Assembly: GCF_015714725.1 (NCBI RefSeq)
Contig: NZ_WBKM01000258.1
Span: 18,833-82,832, forward strand
Origin: Nostoc sp. WHI
Lineage (GTDB): Bacteria; Cyanobacteriota; Cyanobacteriia; Cyanobacteriales; Nostocaceae
Length of the DNA: 64,000 bases
Direction: 5' to 3'
The notes under the pieces were generated by a model. The model saw only the letters and a list, made by a program, of their open reading frames with translations. It made no database searches and was not told the DNA's origin. This document shows, piece by piece, positions 26,148-36,019 of this stretch; position 1 is the first letter of the stretch; each line of letters opens with the position of its first letter. The translations under genes were made by a program, and so were the position numbers.

Positions 26148-26222
26148 TCCTTTGGGAAAAGTCCGCGCAGGCAGACTTTGTTTGTGTAGCCGCGAATTCT
26201 ATTGCCTTGGCTGTGCTTTTGC

Positions 26223-27065
26223 CTACTGTCCAAGTTCTTTGATGTTTTTCATCACTTGTTGGTATAAATCGTTGTTACCCTGACTTTGAAAAATGCTTGC
26301 TGCTTGTTGTAAGTCTTTAAGCGCTCCCTGTTTGTCTCCATTGGTGGCGCGGGCATTTCCCCGATTATTGTAGGCAGGGGCAAAGTTAGGATTGAGACGA
26401 ATAGCTTCATTGTAATCTTCGATCGCACCCTGTGGATCTCCATTGGTAGCACGAGCATTTCCGCGATTATTATAAGCGATCGCATATTTTGGGTCGAGAA
26501 GAACAGCTTGGTCAAAATCATCTAGCGCCCTTCTTTTTTCTCCTAGTGAGGCGTGGGCATTGCCGCGATTATTGTAGGCTTCGGCATAGTTGGGATTCAG
26601 GCGAATCGCTTCACTGTAATCTTTAACTGCTTCTCTGTTGCCGCCTAGTGAGGCGCGGGCATTCCCCAGGTTATTGTAGGCTTCGGCATCGTTGGAGTTG
26701 ATGCGAAGTGCTTGATTGTAATCTGCGATCGCTTTTTCTTTGTCTCCCAAATCAAAGTAGGCTAATCCCCGGCCGTTGTAGGCAGCGCCATATTGAGAAT
26801 TTTGAGCAATTGCCTTATTATATGAAGCGATCGCAGCTTGTAAATCGCCGTTTAAATGCTGATTCTTTCCCTGAATATAGAACTCCCCACCCTTCGATGT
26901 TGTCGCTGAACTACGGCTAGGTGGACTGACTCCTATTTCTGTCACCAATACATTGTCATTACTACTACAAGAAACACTGCTAATTGCAGTCAATGTAGTA
27001 AAAATAGCTATGGTAAATAAAGTATTTACCCTTGTTCGCTTTTGCCCAAATAAACGCCGTTTCAT
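26223..27065 (-). CDS. TPR repeat lipoprotein
   Basis: This 280-residue protein has a basic start, a hydrophobic signal segment and a lipobox-like ISSVSC at residues about 28-33, so it is probably a lipid-anchored envelope protein. Residues about 60-270 are six tetratricopeptide repeats of very uniform type (AYNNRGNARATNGD...AIxDYNEAIRLNP). The near-identical repeats suggest internal duplication. The partner is unknown. Confidence 0.8.
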   Translation of the reverse strand: MKRRLFGQKRTRVNTLFTIAIFTTLTAISSVSCSSNDNVLVTEIGVSPPSRSSATTSKGGEFYIQGKNQHLNGDLQAAIASYNKAIAQNSQYGAAYNGRGLAYFDLGDKEKAIADYNQALRINSNDAEAYNNLGNARASLGGNREAVKDYSEAIRLNPNYAEAYNNRGNAHASLGEKRRALDDFDQAVLLDPKYAIAYNNRGNARATNGDPQGAIEDYNEAIRLNPNFAPAYNNRGNARATNGDKQGALKDLQQAASIFQSQGNNDLYQQVMKNIKELGQ

Positions 27066-27433
27066 AAGTTAATATAAACTGCCATAACGCCTGAACAAAA
27101 TTACTACCAAAATCTAGATTTTAATTCTTTAACTCAATAATTACTCTCACCTTTGATATAAGTGTAAAATCAATTGACTAATTTACCTAATATTCAATAG
27201 TTTTATTTAATGGTTATGTATAGGAACAATTAAAAAACATCTATAAAACTCGTAATTTTTGCTCTTTCTTAAGATTTACTTTATAAATCGACTCTTAGTA
27301 ATGGATTCCTGAAAAAGAAACCACTGTTTATAATGTTTGTTAGGATACTTTTTGAAAAAACATATTTAAAATATTAAGATTTCTTCTAAACCATAACTCT
27401 ATAAATTCTGGCATTTGTAGCGATGTGAACAAT
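27066..27433. other. AT-rich intergenic region, no feature seen
   Basis: This 368-bp AT-rich spacer lies between two minus-strand genes. I see no open frame with coding character, strong hairpin or repeat; the promoter of the TPR lipoprotein gene does not lie here but at its other end. Confidence 0.5.
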
Positions 27434-28354
27434 TTACTCATCCTCAGTTTCACTCACTTGAGTTTTGGGAGTTAGCCGCCAAGAGGTGTTTTTTTCAATA
27501 TCTACAGATAGTTGTTCCAGATTTTGCCCTAAATCTTTTTGGAGTTTCTGAGTTAATGTGATCGGAAAATCTAAATTAATACCTTGAGTTTGTGCTAACC
27601 TTGCCAATTCTGGAAAATTAACTTTAACTGTAGTGCGCTCATAACTAGTCAGCTTGTAATCAGAAGTTTCCGATATATTTTGAGCTTGCATGGCTTTTTT
27701 TATGCGTTCTTGCAAATGCTCAAATTCTGAATTCAACAACTTCCATTGCTGCTCAAGTTGTGAGTATCTGGCACTTAGTGAGATTAAATTTTCCGTTGCG
27801 GCATCGGGACTAGCTTGGGTTTGTAACCCTAACAAATTTAAGTGGATTTGAGCAAGATAAATACAGTCTAGGTAAGCATACTCTATCTGTTCTTCAGTTA
27901 GGGGACGTTTTCCCCAATTGCTTTTTTGTTCTTGTTTGTCAATATTGTTAAAGCTACAAAGTGCTGTAGCTATAGTCTTAAGTTGGTAGTTAGGTAATGG
28001 CAAAAGATAGTAAGGAATTTTTTTGGACATTTCCAAAGTGCAAGTAATATTTTTGGCTTTCTTGTTACCGAGAAATTTTACGTCATAACTAGCATTGTGA
28101 AACACTTTTTCAATTGTAGAATTTACCATGATTTTTTCAATAAATTCAGCTATAATATCAGGATGATCTAGGACATCTAAAAGATAGACGCGATCGCCAC
28201 TCATATCTTTAGGATTATCTAATACCTGAATCAGCGATAGTCGGGGATTACGACTTTTATAGTCAGCCACTTCTGTATCTATCCACAACGTTTTAGCATT
28301 GGTATATTCAGCGACAGTAGCACTAATTTCGCTGGCGGAAGTAAGGTACGGCAT
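27434..28354 (-). CDS. RNase D-like 3'-5' exonuclease
   Basis: This 306-residue protein has the DEDD exonuclease fold. Motif I is D26-T27-E28 (LWIDTEV), motif II FHNASYDVKFL near residues 90-100, and motif III the YAYLDC block with upstream SNWGKRPLT as in RNase D. C-terminal residues 200-306 are helical and lack an obvious HRDC domain. It probably trims structured RNA 3' ends. It is monocistronic on the minus strand. Confidence 0.8.
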   Translation of the reverse strand: MPYLTSASEISATVAEYTNAKTLWIDTEVADYKSRNPRLSLIQVLDNPKDMSGDRVYLLDVLDHPDIIAEFIEKIMVNSTIEKVFHNASYDVKFLGNKKAKNITCTLEMSKKIPYYLLPLPNYQLKTIATALCSFNNIDKQEQKSNWGKRPLTEEQIEYAYLDCIYLAQIHLNLLGLQTQASPDAATENLISLSARYSQLEQQWKLLNSEFEHLQERIKKAMQAQNISETSDYKLTSYERTTVKVNFPELARLAQTQGINLDFPITLTQKLQKDLGQNLEQLSVDIEKNTSWRLTPKTQVSETEDE

Positions 28355-28814
28355 TGGCTAATATTTTCTAGTATTTAGGGCATTGTAAGCAAGCCATAGT
28401 TTTCTAAAGTAACATTTTGTTGGTCAATTTGTTTGCACAGAATTGTAAAAACGCTGAAGTTTTGAGTTTCAATCGCCAAACTGACTCAAATCTGATAACA
28501 TCGAATGACGACTGTAGGGCAGCATAGTCTAACCTTAAATATAGCTACTTAGCATCTACATCAAATTGGCAAAAAGGCACAGACTCTATGCAGAGTTATA
28601 CTGATTAGCAGTTGTTAGGAAAATTGAATTGACGCTTCTCAAAACTGGCTGCAAAATCTTAGCCTCAAAAAATCGTCCAGGTTTCAATTTTCAGTAACCT
28701 CAGTGCTTTGTTCAGCACTTTTGCTGCTTTACATTTAATTTTTTTTAACATTTGCTCCTCACCGTGACACACACCTCAATTAATCGCTTCAAGTATTCAA
28801 TTCGGAGATAGATA
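28355..28814. other. Intergenic region, no feature seen
   Basis: This 460-bp spacer separates the divergent RNase D-like and BON-lipoprotein genes, so it must hold both promoters. I cannot assign them with confidence. No repeat or hairpin stands out. Confidence 0.5.
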
Positions 28815-29258
28815 ATGAAAAAGCTAATTCCATTGCTAGTTAGCAGTATTTTGGTAGTTGGTACTTTTGGCTGTCAAGAGGCTCCTAAAACTGGTTTGGA
28901 TACTCCTAGCACTAATGAAGCCGCTCAAGCGCCAGCAAAGCCAGCTTCGCAGACAAATCAAACTGCGGATAAAACTACTCCTTCAGCTGTTAATAGCAAC
29001 ACTAAAGTTAAAACCGATGCTGAAAAAATAGCAGTAACAAAAGCCAATGGCGACTTAAAAACTGAAGTTAGTAAAAAGTTGAATAAAGGCTTACCAGGAA
29101 ATAAGTTAGAAGTTGAAAATAAAGAGGATGAAATTATCCTCAAAGGCACAGTGGCTTCTGTTGAAGAACTCCAGAAAGCTGAAACCTTGGCTAAGGAAGT
29201 TCAAGGTGTAAAGATGGTGAAGGTGGAAGCAAAAGTTGAAGCTGTAAAAAAGCTATGA
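28815..29258 (+). CDS. BON domain lipoprotein
   Basis: This 147-residue protein has a lipoprotein signal peptide with lipobox GTFGC (cysteine at residue 20), an Ala/Pro/Thr-rich linker (21-75), and a single BON domain (about 78-145: LKTEVSKKLNKGLPG, then IILKGTVASVEELQKAE). BON domains bind phospholipid or help maintain the envelope, as in OsmY. It is complete and followed by an intrinsic terminator. Confidence 0.88.
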   Translation: MKKLIPLLVSSILVVGTFGCQEAPKTGLDTPSTNEAAQAPAKPASQTNQTADKTTPSAVNSNTKVKTDAEKIAVTKANGDLKTEVSKKLNKGLPGNKLEVENKEDEIILKGTVASVEELQKAETLAKEVQGVKMVKVEAKVEAVKKL

Positions 29259-29324
29259 AAGAATAACTGAAGCTCTCAGTTAACAGTGCAATAGCTAAAT
29301 CAGCTTACATCGTCATGTAAAGAT

Positions 29325-29358
29325 AAACAGGATTTACGTCTGCGTAAGCCCTGTTTTT
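29325..29358 (+). terminator. Intrinsic terminator of the BON lipoprotein gene
   Basis: AAACAGG pairs with CCTGTTT, with an inner TTACG/CGTAA stem and TCTG loop, and is followed by a T-run. Confidence 0.8.
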
Positions 29359-29383
29359 TTGCTTAAATAAGGGAGAAAACGCC

Positions 29384-30022
29384 TTACAACTGGCATATTG
29401 ATTTGAGGACTTGCAACAACTCGATTGAAGATTCAGAGCGAGTTATATCTAGTTTTGGCAATAATTGGTAAATAGGGGGATTTCCTTGCTGTATATAGAC
29501 AAACTGATAATCCATTCCATTGGTAGTCACACCCCAAACTGATGTTTGATTTTCTAGACTTTTGTAGGCATAGGTAAGCAATTGTGGCAAACCCTCTGAG
29601 GCATTAAAACTACTATTTTTAGATTCAATCACTAAAATCCAAAAGGGCGTAGTTACTACTCTTCCCTGAGTCTTATTAATAGCTAAAATATCCATCCGTC
29701 CTTTGATGTTTGTATCTTCATCTTCGACGGAAATACCAACAATATTTTCTTCTAAAGTAATTTTAATACTGGAATTATAAAAGCCAGCTAACTTCATTAA
29801 TGGTGCAAGGAAGAGAAATTTTATTTGCCCTTCCGAGATTTTACCTGCTGCATAGTAACTACGAAATAGATTGCGTATTTGTGACAGTTCTTGTTGTTCA
29901 AAGTCTGTGAGTGATTCCAGTCCTAGTAATGGTGTAATTGAGCCATTTAACTGTTCTTCAAATTTCAGTAAGTGTTGAACGTCTTCCAGGCTAAGATTTC
30001 TTGCGTCTAAAGTAGTAGTCAT
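29384..30022 (-). CDS. PD-(D/E)XK domain protein, type I restriction R-subunit N-terminal-like
   Basis: This 212-residue stand-alone protein carries a nuclease-like core: an early helical region, then GRMDILAI and WILVIESKNS with the D...ExK arrangement, followed by QLLTYAY (a helix common after the catalytic core). It resembles the HsdR N-terminal nuclease domain, but no helicase or methylase gene is adjacent. Such solitary genes are frequent in cyanobacteria and their role is not known. Confidence 0.7.
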   Translation of the reverse strand: MTTTLDARNLSLEDVQHLLKFEEQLNGSITPLLGLESLTDFEQQELSQIRNLFRSYYAAGKISEGQIKFLFLAPLMKLAGFYNSSIKITLEENIVGISVEDEDTNIKGRMDILAINKTQGRVVTTPFWILVIESKNSSFNASEGLPQLLTYAYKSLENQTSVWGVTTNGMDYQFVYIQQGNPPIYQLLPKLDITRSESSIELLQVLKSICQL

Positions 30023-30076
30023 GAATTTACTCCTTTATAGTCTTTATAAAAATAACTACACAAGATTATATTATCG

Positions 30077-30442
30077 CTATTGAAGCAGTGGTAAGTGAAT
30101 AATTCGGTTTTGATATTCATCATTAAAAGATGCTTGAGCAATTAAACTTAATTCATCAATAGTTTGACCGATGGTTAATTTATCATTCAAAATAAAAAGA
30201 CCTGGTATATTACGCCCTTGGGCGATATGTTCAGCTAAATGTCCAGGCATAGATGTACGGTTATTTGTGACTAAAAGAAAGTTATGTTCCTCACACCAGT
30301 ATAATATTTCTGGATCTAGTGTGCCTCTGGGAGGAGCGCCAGGATCACCAACTACCCACATCATTAAGGTAGGGTTGCGGTGAACAAATTGTCGATTGTA
30401 GACTTTATCAACATTTTCATCAAGAAGATATTTGAGAGTCAT
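30077..30442 (-). CDS. DUF5615 PIN-like toxin
   Basis: This 121-residue protein begins LKYLLDENV, and the D/E residues and NFLLVTNNRTSM block match the DUF5615 PIN-like family of putative RNases. Its start overlaps the end of the upstream DUF433 gene by 23 bp. That gene pairing is a known toxin-antitoxin-like arrangement; activity was not tested. An extra PGAPPRGT loop is visible in the middle. Confidence 0.75.
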   Translation of the reverse strand: MTLKYLLDENVDKVYNRQFVHRNPTLMMWVVGDPGAPPRGTLDPEILYWCEEHNFLLVTNNRTSMPGHLAEHIAQGRNIPGLFILNDKLTIGQTIDELSLIAQASFNDEYQNRIIHLPLLQ

Positions 30443-30770
30443 GTACTTTTTTCATCGCTTCTCTTTCAGCTTTCAGTTTTAGCAATTTGATTACAACTGG
30501 CGGTGGATTACGTCGCTGTTCTTCTCGCATTCGATGACTATGTTCTAGCCAATCAGCTATGTAAGCACTGACTGCTTCTTTGTTATGCAGGTAATAGAGA
30601 ATAGTTGCATATACTTGCTCTAAAGTTACTGATGGATAACTTTGGGAAATTTCTTCTGGAGTTCGAGCGCGATGGATGAAATCATAGAGTATGGTTTCAA
30701 TTCCTACTCTTGTACCTTTGAGTCGAATATCATCAGGACGCTGAAAATCGAAGTAATCTTCTAGTTGCAT
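30420..30770 (-). CDS. DUF433 antitoxin
   Basis: This 116-residue protein has a DUF433 helix-turn-helix core: RLKGTRVGIETILYDF, then TPEEISQSYPSVTLEQVYAT followed by ILYYLHN. It presumably neutralises and autoregulates the overlapping DUF5615 gene. The C-terminal 45 residues are basic and longer than in the 81-residue homologue at 37962. Confidence 0.75.
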   Translation of the reverse strand: MQLEDYFDFQRPDDIRLKGTRVGIETILYDFIHRARTPEEISQSYPSVTLEQVYATILYYLHNKEAVSAYIADWLEHSHRMREEQRRNPPPVVIKLLKLKAEREAMKKVHDSQISS

Positions 30771-31003
30771 AATTTAGCTGATTATTATATCTACCCCTAA
30801 AATCATCTTACATACTTGTAAAATACTGTTGCAATAAATAATGAGACTGGAATCAGTGTTCTCGGAACCACGATTCTCCTTCCCCCCTCTGCGTTCTCTG
30901 CGCCTCTGCGGTTCGATAATCCTGAATTCCTCCCCCTTACCCTCTTGCCAATCTTCAATTAGTTGATACACTTGTTCTTCATTAGCCCAGTTAACCAGCG
31001 TTT

Positions 31004-34000
31004 ATGGTGCACATCAAGCGCGTGGAACTTACGAACTTTAAATCCTTCGGCGGCACTACCTCAGTCCCTCTGCTACCGGGGTGTACTGTCATTTCTGGGC
31101 CAAATGGTTCGGGTAAATCGAATATTTTAGATGCACTGCTGTTTTGTTTGGGACTCTCCAGTTCTAAGGGAATGCGAGCCGATCGCTTACCGGATTTGGT
31201 AAATAATACTCAAACGGCTAAGGGACGGGCTTCTATTGAGGCTAGCGTGACGGTAACGTTTGATTTGTCGGATGATGTGTCACGCAGAGGCGCAGAGGCG
31301 CAGAGGGAGGAAGATCAGGAGAATTCCCACTCCCCACTCCCTACTCCCCATTCCCCAACTGAATGGAGTGTCACTAGAAGGCTGCGAGTTACTCACCAAG
31401 GGACTTATACATCGAATTACTATATGAATGGTGAAGCTTGTACGCTGACGGAGTTGCATGAGCAACTAAGTAAGCTGCGGGTTTATCCTGAAGGCTACAA
31501 TGTGGTGCTGCAAGGGGATGTCACCAGCATTATTTCAATGAATACGCGGGAACGTCGGGAAATTATTGATGAGTTGGCTGGGGTGGCGGCGTTCGATCGC
31601 AAGATTATCCAAGCTAAATCAACTTTAGATGAGGTGAAGGAAAAGGAAGATAGCTGTCGGATTATTGAGACGGAATTAACTGCACAGCGCGATCGCCTTT
31701 CTCAAGATCGTGCGAAGGCTGAGAAATATCAAAAGCTTCGCACGGAATTTCTGGCAAAGCAATCTTGGGAAGCTGTTTTATCATGGCGATCGCTACAAGC
31801 ACAACAAGAAAAGTTAGTTAACGAAATTCAAAGTGGCGATCGCAATTCTGGTGAACTTACTACCCAGCTCACAAACCTAAATTCCGAAATCGTCCAAAAA
31901 ACGGATCAACTGGAACAACTCAATGCTCATGTCAAAGCATTGGGAGAAGATGAACTTTTGGCGGTACAATCTACCCTCGCTACCCAAGAAGCAGAACGTA
32001 AACAACTCCAGCGTCAGTTAACGGAATTAGAAACAGCTTCTCAAGAAACTGCCAAACGTCTGGCTCAAACTCAGCAAGAGATTCAACAACACCGTCATTC
32101 CCTAGAACAAAGTGCCGAAACCCAGCTTGTAGAGACGCGATTCATCGCGTTTTCCCAGCAACAAAGAAATGAAGCACAGCAAACGCTACAAAGTTCCCGC
32201 GAAGCAGCAGCAGAAATTGCCTCGGCTTCGGAAGCGTGGGTGCAGCAACAAACAGCATTTAACCGTCAAATTGAAACTCTGCTGCAAACTCTAGAACCCC
32301 AACGTACAGAACAAGCACAACTCAGGGAACGCAATCACCAGTTCCAGCAAATTATCCAGGAGCAAACCCATTTAATTGAACGCGACGAACCGCTACTAGC
32401 AGAAAAACAAGCTGAGTGTAATCGAGTTGAAACAGAATTTAACGCCTCTAGCGAACCGATCCAAAATTTAGCCCAAAATCTCTCAGCTACAGAACAAGAA
32501 TTGCTAATTCAACAGGAAACCCAAAAGCGGCTTTTGCTAGAACAACGGGAAAAACAACGCCAGTTAGATAAAATAGAGGCGCAAACGCAAGCACAGCAAG
32601 AAGTCCAAGGAACCCAAGCTAGTAAAGTCATCTTGCAATCAGGAATGCCTGGACTTTGTGGCTTAGTTGTGCAGTTGGGAAGAGTGGAACCCCGCCATCA
32701 GCTAGCCTTGGAAATGTCCGGTGGTGGACGTTTGGGACATATTGTGGTAGAAGATGACAGCATCGCCGCAGCCGGGATTGAACTGCTCAAACAGAAACGT
32801 GCAGGAAGGGCGACTTTTTTACCCCTAAATAAAATTCACGCTCCCAAATTTACTCAAGATGCAACGCTGCGTTTTGCTAACGGTTTCGTTAACTATGCTG
32901 TTAATTTAGTCGATTGCGATCGCCGTTACAAAGATGTATTTAGCTATGTTTTCGGTAACACGGTGGTATTTGCCAACCTAGAGGCGGCGCGGAAAAACAT
33001 CGGACTCTACCGCATCGTTACCTTAGACGGAGAATTGTTAGAAACCAGTGGTGCAATGACTGGTGGTAGCAATACTCAGCGTTCGGCGTTGCGGTTTGGT
33101 ACTGGTGAAGCGGCGGAATCTGATGAAGCGATCGCTTTAAGAAGTCGCTTGGTGGACATTGAGCGAGTTTTAGAGCGTTGTACTGAAGCGATCGCTACTT
33201 TGTCAACCAGAACAAAAAAACTGACGCAGGAAGTGACGGAAGCGCGTCAGGCGCGGCGCGAACAGCAGTTGCAAAGGGAACAGTTGCAGAAAGATATTAA
33301 GAGTTTAACAGGGCAATTAGAGGGGACGCGATCGCAACTCGCCCAAAACAGCGAAAAGTTAGCTACTGCTCAATCTCGATTAGAAATTTTGGAGCGGGAA
33401 TTACCAGGACAAGAAACTCAGTTGCAACAATTGCGACACGCTTTAGCTGAGTTGGAAGCATCCCAAACTCCCAGCGAATGGCAACAAATCCAAGGAACAA
33501 TCAAAATTCAAGAGCAACAATTGCAACAACGAGAGGCAGCGTTAAGGGAAGCCGAACAAAAATTAAAAAATTTGGAAAGTCAGCAACAACGTTTGCAAGA
33601 GAAAACCCAAGAGGGGGAGGAGCGAATTACCCAATATCATCGTGAGCAAGAGGCACGACAAAATCAACTAACTTCCCTCAGCACTCAGAACTCAGAACTC
33701 AGCACTCTAATCGCCCAAACCCGCGCCACGCTGAGTCAATTGGAGCAGAATTTGGGAGAAGAAAAACAAAAACGCGACACTACAGAACAGGAATTGCGAT
33801 CGCATCTTCTGCGCCAACAACAATTGCAATGGGAAATCCAAAAACTCCAAGAAACCCAAGAGAAGCGGCGGGAGGAACTTGTTGTTTTGCAAAATCAGTT
33901 GCGGGATGTGGGAGCAGAATTACCGAATCCCTTGCCGGAAGTTCCAGATCAGGTAGATTTGGAAGAATTGCAGAAAGAATTGCGATCGCTTACCAAACGC

Positions 34001-34618
34001 TTGCAAGCAATGGAACCAGTGAATATGCTGGCGTTGGAAGAATACGAACGCACCCACAACCGCCTTCAAGAATTGACACAAAAATTACAGACGCTAGAAG
34101 GAGAACGCACCGAATTACTTTTGCGAATTGAGAGTTTTACCACATTGCGGCAACTTGCCTTTAAAGAAGCTTTCGATGCTGTCAATGAAAACTTTCAATC
34201 TATTTTTGCCATTCTTTCCGACGGCGACGGCTACCTACAACTCGAAAATCCCGAAGATATCTTTAACAGTGGACTGAATTTAGTCGCGCACCCCAAAGGT
34301 AAACCAGTACAGCGCCTAGCTTCCATGTCTGGAGGAGAAAAATCACTTACAGCCTTGAGCTTTATCTTTGCCCTGCAACGCTATCGCCCATCGCCATTTT
34401 ACGCCTTTGACGAAGTAGATATGTTTTTAGATGGGGCAAACGTAGAACGATTAGCTAGAATGATTAAACAACAGTCACAACAAGCGCAATTTATAGTTGT
34501 TAGTTTGCGTCGTCCGATGATAGAATCAGCCGAACGCACAATTGGCGTTACTCAAGCACGAGGAGCTTACACTCAAGTTTTGGGGATTAAGTTACAATCA
34601 TCCAATACATCTGCTTGA
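31004..34618 (+). CDS. smc: Chromosome segregation ATPase SMC
   Basis: This 1204-residue protein is full-length SMC, the ATPase core of bacterial condensin, which organises and segregates the chromosome. The N-terminal head has Walker A GPNGSGKS (32-39); two long coiled-coil arms flank a hinge (about 540-690, with GLCGLVVQLGRVEPRHQLAL and the ETSGAMTGGS block); the C-terminal head has the signature MSGGEKS (1108-1114) and Walker B FDEVD (1135-1139). Unusually, three stretches resembling intergenic repeats of this genome are read in frame: about 93-118, 376-383 and 892-902. The frame stays open throughout. A PRC-barrel gene follows by 58 bp on the same strand. Confidence 0.96.
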   Translation: MVHIKRVELTNFKSFGGTTSVPLLPGCTVISGPNGSGKSNILDALLFCLGLSSSKGMRADRLPDLVNNTQTAKGRASIEASVTVTFDLSDDVSRRGAEAQREEDQENSHSPLPTPHSPTEWSVTRRLRVTHQGTYTSNYYMNGEACTLTELHEQLSKLRVYPEGYNVVLQGDVTSIISMNTRERREIIDELAGVAAFDRKIIQAKSTLDEVKEKEDSCRIIETELTAQRDRLSQDRAKAEKYQKLRTEFLAKQSWEAVLSWRSLQAQQEKLVNEIQSGDRNSGELTTQLTNLNSEIVQKTDQLEQLNAHVKALGEDELLAVQSTLATQEAERKQLQRQLTELETASQETAKRLAQTQQEIQQHRHSLEQSAETQLVETRFIAFSQQQRNEAQQTLQSSREAAAEIASASEAWVQQQTAFNRQIETLLQTLEPQRTEQAQLRERNHQFQQIIQEQTHLIERDEPLLAEKQAECNRVETEFNASSEPIQNLAQNLSATEQELLIQQETQKRLLLEQREKQRQLDKIEAQTQAQQEVQGTQASKVILQSGMPGLCGLVVQLGRVEPRHQLALEMSGGGRLGHIVVEDDSIAAAGIELLKQKRAGRATFLPLNKIHAPKFTQDATLRFANGFVNYAVNLVDCDRRYKDVFSYVFGNTVVFANLEAARKNIGLYRIVTLDGELLETSGAMTGGSNTQRSALRFGTGEAAESDEAIALRSRLVDIERVLERCTEAIATLSTRTKKLTQEVTEARQARREQQLQREQLQKDIKSLTGQLEGTRSQLAQNSEKLATAQSRLEILERELPGQETQLQQLRHALAELEASQTPSEWQQIQGTIKIQEQQLQQREAALREAEQKLKNLESQQQRLQEKTQEGEERITQYHREQEARQNQLTSLSTQNSELSTLIAQTRATLSQLEQNLGEEKQKRDTTEQELRSHLLRQQQLQWEIQKLQETQEKRREELVVLQNQLRDVGAELPNPLPEVPDQVDLEELQKELRSLTKRLQAMEPVNMLALEEYERTHNRLQELTQKLQTLEGERTELLLRIESFTTLRQLAFKEAFDAVNENFQSIFAILSDGDGYLQLENPEDIFNSGLNLVAHPKGKPVQRLASMSGGEKSLTALSFIFALQRYRPSPFYAFDEVDMFLDGANVERLARMIKQQSQQAQFIVVSLRRPMIESAERTIGVTQARGAYTQVLGIKLQSSNTSA

Positions 34619-34676
34619 TTTTTAGTTAATAATAGTGTAAAGATAAACCGGATTCGAGATCAGGACTCGGTATAGA

Positions 34677-35672
34677 ATGACCTCTGAACAGATAATTAGG
34701 CGTTCCGATATATTAAATACCCAGGTGATTACCCGCGACAACGGCAAGCGGTTAGGCATCGTCAGTCAAGTCTGGGTTGATATTGATCAACGAGAGGTTG
34801 TGGCTCTTGGTTTGCGAGACAGCCTGATCTCTATTTCGGGCATACCGCGCTATATGTACCTCAACAACATCAGCCAAATTGGTGATGTCATTTTGGTTGA
34901 TAATGAAGATGCAATTGAAGATATCGAAGTTGAAACTCTCAGTAATTTGATTAACTGGGAAGTAATTACAGAGACAGGCGAAGTATTAGGTAAAGTGCGG
35001 GGCTTTAAGTTCAACGGCGAAACCGGGAAGATTAACTCTATAGTCATTGCTTCTTTAGGATTGCCCCAAATTCCCGACCAATTTCTGAGTACTTACGAGT
35101 TTTCAGTCGATGATATCGTCAGCACTGGCCCCAATCGATTGATTGTGTTTGAGGGAGCCGAAGAACGGGTAAACCAGTTGACAGTTGGTTTGCTAGAGCG
35201 CCTGGGTATCGGCAAAGCGCCGTGGGAGCGGGATGAACAAGAAGAATACGGCTACACTCCGCCACGCCAAGTTGCACCACCCAATCAACTGCCTCCTGGA
35301 GTGCCATTGCAGTCACCCAGACAGAGAGTTCGCGCCCCTGAACCCGTAGCGCGGGAAGAAGAATGGAATGAAGACTATGTGGAAGAAGAAAGACCACAGC
35401 GCCAAGTCATGAAGGCGCGGCAGTATGAATCTATTCAATACGAAGAAGATGAGGAAGAAAATAACTGGAGCGAGGCAACGGGCAGCGATAGGTATCAACA
35501 ACCGCAGCCACTAAAGTACGAAGCCCAGCCCTACAGCAAGCCATACGTTGAGGAATACGATGATTATGACGACGTAGAGGGCGATGCTTGGGAAGATGCG
35601 CCGAAGCCCGTGAATATTCCCAAGAAAGTCAAGGAAAAACAGCCAGAATACGAAGAAGAAGGCGGATATTAA
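34677..35672 (+). CDS. PRC-barrel domain protein
   Basis: This 331-residue protein has two PRC-barrel domains: residues about 5-80 (SDILNTQVITRDNGKRLGIV) and 85-160 (LINWEVITETGEVLGKVRGF). These are followed by a disordered tail very rich in Glu, Pro, Gln and Tyr (185-331). The tail may bind partners. Its position directly after smc suggests a shared transcript, and a terminator follows it. The role is unknown; PRC barrels bind RNA-processing or photosynthetic partners in other systems. Confidence 0.85.
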   Translation: MTSEQIIRRSDILNTQVITRDNGKRLGIVSQVWVDIDQREVVALGLRDSLISISGIPRYMYLNNISQIGDVILVDNEDAIEDIEVETLSNLINWEVITETGEVLGKVRGFKFNGETGKINSIVIASLGLPQIPDQFLSTYEFSVDDIVSTGPNRLIVFEGAEERVNQLTVGLLERLGIGKAPWERDEQEEYGYTPPRQVAPPNQLPPGVPLQSPRQRVRAPEPVAREEEWNEDYVEEERPQRQVMKARQYESIQYEEDEEENNWSEATGSDRYQQPQPLKYEAQPYSKPYVEEYDDYDDVEGDAWEDAPKPVNIPKKVKEKQPEYEEEGGY

Positions 35673-35695
35673 GTTTAAAGTTTACCCTACTTTAA

Positions 35696-35727
35696 CCCCC
35701 TCTTTGAAACCAAAGAGGGGGCTTTTT
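35696..35727 (+). terminator. Intrinsic terminator after the smc/PRC-barrel pair
   Basis: A perfect 11-bp stem, CCCCCTCTTTG / CAAAGAGGGGG, with an AAAC loop is followed by CTTTTTAT. Confidence 0.88.
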
Positions 35728-35744
35728 ATGTATGAAATAATTCA

Positions 35745-35837
35745 TAGGACTTACGCAAAACACACGCTGTAGGGGCAATTCATGAATTGCCCCTACCTAA
35801 AAATCATTCTTTTTGGCTATTGTTTGCGTAAGTCCTA
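35745..35837. mobile_element. Small MITE-like element, ends TAGGACTTACGCAAA
   Basis: This 93-bp element has perfect 15-bp inverted ends (35745-35759 and 35823-35837) and a perfect internal palindrome at 35769-35796 (14-bp arms, GTAGGGGCAATTCA). It makes up most of the spacer 35673-36019; the rest is AT-rich with no gene. Confidence 0.85.
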
Positions 35838-36019
35838 ATTCAGTAGTAATAAATAGGAAAAAATCGATTATGAGATTGACCTTCATGATTGATTATTTAT
35901 TACTGATGCAATTAGAGTTTCCCATCTGCAAAATAAATTTCATCAGCATAATCAACCAATAATCCAGCAAGATGATGAGATTTATTGATATTTTTGCGAT
36001 TTTCCCTGACAAATAGCTC

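Noticed and set aside
30774..30971. 65-residue minus-strand frame upstream of smc
   Set aside because: It is made largely from the CGCAGAGGCGCAGAG-type spacer repeat and has no coding character.
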